Assembly (NCBI RefSeq): GCF_036711975.1
Contig: NC_091976.1
Location: 434,001-498,000, forward strand
Reading direction: 5' to 3'
Length of the DNA: 64,000 nt
DNA from: Onthophagus taurus
Lineage: Eukaryota > Arthropoda > Insecta > Coleoptera > Scarabaeidae
Under the pieces are notes generated by a model, which worked only from the letters and a program-made list of their open reading frames with translations, ran no database searches and was not told the DNA's origin. Shown here piece after piece: positions 63,240 through 64,000 of the stretch (positions are counted from its first letter, which is position 1; each line of letters starts with the position of its first letter). The position numbers were made by a program, and so were the translations under genes.

Positions 63240-63429
63240 CGACCACTTGTAATTACCTAATATAAACGACGATACGCGATAATTCGGATGTAAAAATACG
63301 ACAAAAAAATAAAGTGTTAGATTTTGATAAAATTTGTAAAAAATATAAACGTATAAATATCAATGGTGCAAACTACGCTTTACATTTGGTAGTTTATGTC
63401 TATACTACAGTAACGGTAACAAGATCACG
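63240..63429 (+). promoter_or_regulatory. Conserved promoter and leader of LC8-like locus 4
   Basis: This aligns with 1905-2101 of copy A: cgaccacttgtaa, taaagtgttagattttgata, aaatataaacgtataaatat (TATA at 63352) and the final cagtaacggtaacaagatca before the ATG. Conservation here exceeds that of the coding sequence. Confidence 0.6.
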
Positions 63430-64000
63430 ATGAAAGTTTGGATTCTTGTAGCTTACGGCTTCGTTCAATTGTTAATTGGTAGTGCTACTAATGCAACCCC
63501 CGTTGGTACCGAAATATATACCTTTAAAAATGCTAGACAGGTAAGTTTCATTTCGTTGCTTTTACCATATATATTTAATGTACTTATGTATCTAGTATTT
63601 GTATTACTTTTTGTTTGGAACAGTAAGATTCGTTTCAATGTTTATATTGCTTACAATTATAAACTATATATTTCAGATGACTGTTATAGAGACTAACATG
63701 CATGATAAGATGGTAGGTGACGTTCAGAGTATCATTTCTCCAGTGTACGAAAATAACCCAGTTGGTGATTATACCGGATTTTGTATTAGTTTATAGTATA
63801 TTATATATAAGTATATAATGTTTATAGTTATTATGTATTAGATTGCTTACAATTATAAATTATGTATTTCAGATTACTGTTGAAGAAACTAACATGGATG
63901 ATGTTATGGTAACTGCAATTGAGTATATCATTGCTCAAGTGTACGCAGATAACCAATCTAATGATTATATCGCCCTTATACAAATGAAAATTAGTGAACA
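63430..64000 (+). CDS. Secreted LC8-like family member 4, with duplicated exon 2 (runs off window)
   Basis: Exon 1 (63430-63540) encodes a signal peptide (MKVWILVAYGFVQLLIGSAT) and a short linker, then GTAAGT. Two alternative second exons follow, each preceded by tttcag in the same phase. Exon 2a (63677-63796) reads MTVIETNMHDKMVGDVQSII and stops after 39 codons. Exon 2b (63873 onward) reads ITVEETNMDDVMVTAIEYII and then ALIQMKISEQ at the window edge. Both match the N-terminal helices of LC8. Only 2b is open to the end, so a full product would join exon 1 to 2b. Exon 2a would give a truncated protein with no beta strands. Expression and splicing are unknown. Confidence 0.65.

Noticed and set aside
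1-64000. tRNA, rRNA or conserved single-copy host genes
   Set aside because: I looked on both strands and recognised none. A covariance-model scan would be needed to exclude decayed tRNAs.

Overview
This is an AT-rich eukaryotic, almost certainly insect, window. Introns have GT..AG ends, and the repeats are typical of insects: BEL/Pao, Jockey-like LINEs, PIF/Harbinger, piggyBac and Tc1/mariner. I lean towards Hymenoptera, but this is a guess. I see no conserved single-copy host gene, tRNA, rRNA or CRISPR. Nearly everything is transposable element, much of it nested.

The host-like content is one small gene family. Each member has an exon 1 encoding a signal peptide and a short acidic linker, then a phase-0 intron, then an exon 2 encoding a diverged LC8-type dynein light chain domain. 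Three copies encode the same 139-residue protein (2102-2650 on +, 20847-21395 on -, 28638-29186 on +). A fourth, diverged gene starts at 63430 and runs off the window. It has a duplicated exon 2. The family's promoter region is conserved even in the diverged locus, and a decayed promoter relic lies at 24485-24720.

Layout. Copy A of a segmental duplication (1-5552, continuing at 17376-18268) holds a LINE-A 3' end, an old RTE-like relic, the LC8-like gene and the start of LINE-B. It is split by a BEL element (5553-17375) that itself carries a second, younger BEL (8407-14323, 5-bp target duplication ACGGT). An inverted copy B (19827-23139) follows. Copy C (about 26538-31039, continuing at 36794-38828) is split by a third BEL (31040-36793, target duplication AACGT). 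A Gypsy gag/protease scrap follows (38829-39775).

From about 40.7 to 47.8 kb there is a three-level nest. A PIF/Harbinger element has its transposase and its MADF-BESS protein on opposite strands, apparently lying in each other's introns. It is cut by a Tc1/mariner-type element with roughly 400-bp inverted repeats, which is cut in turn by a piggyBac element. From 48 to 51 kb there are mariner remnants and tandem repeats. A nearly full-length LINE-A lies at 51109-55080 on the minus strand. From 55445 to 60166 a long-TIR, TA-flanked element hosts a 3.2-kb foldback element with 9-bp target duplications (MULE-like) that carries a decayed ubiquitin-specific-protease-like sequence. LINE-C (60770-62540, minus) and a possible solo LTR precede the fourth LC8-like gene.

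The three LC8-like copies and their non-coding surroundings (about 770-3605 in copy A) show no difference between copies wherever I compared them, while the flanking parts of the same duplication differ by around 1-2%. The core was therefore either duplicated very recently or homogenised by gene conversion. An assembly artefact must also be excluded.
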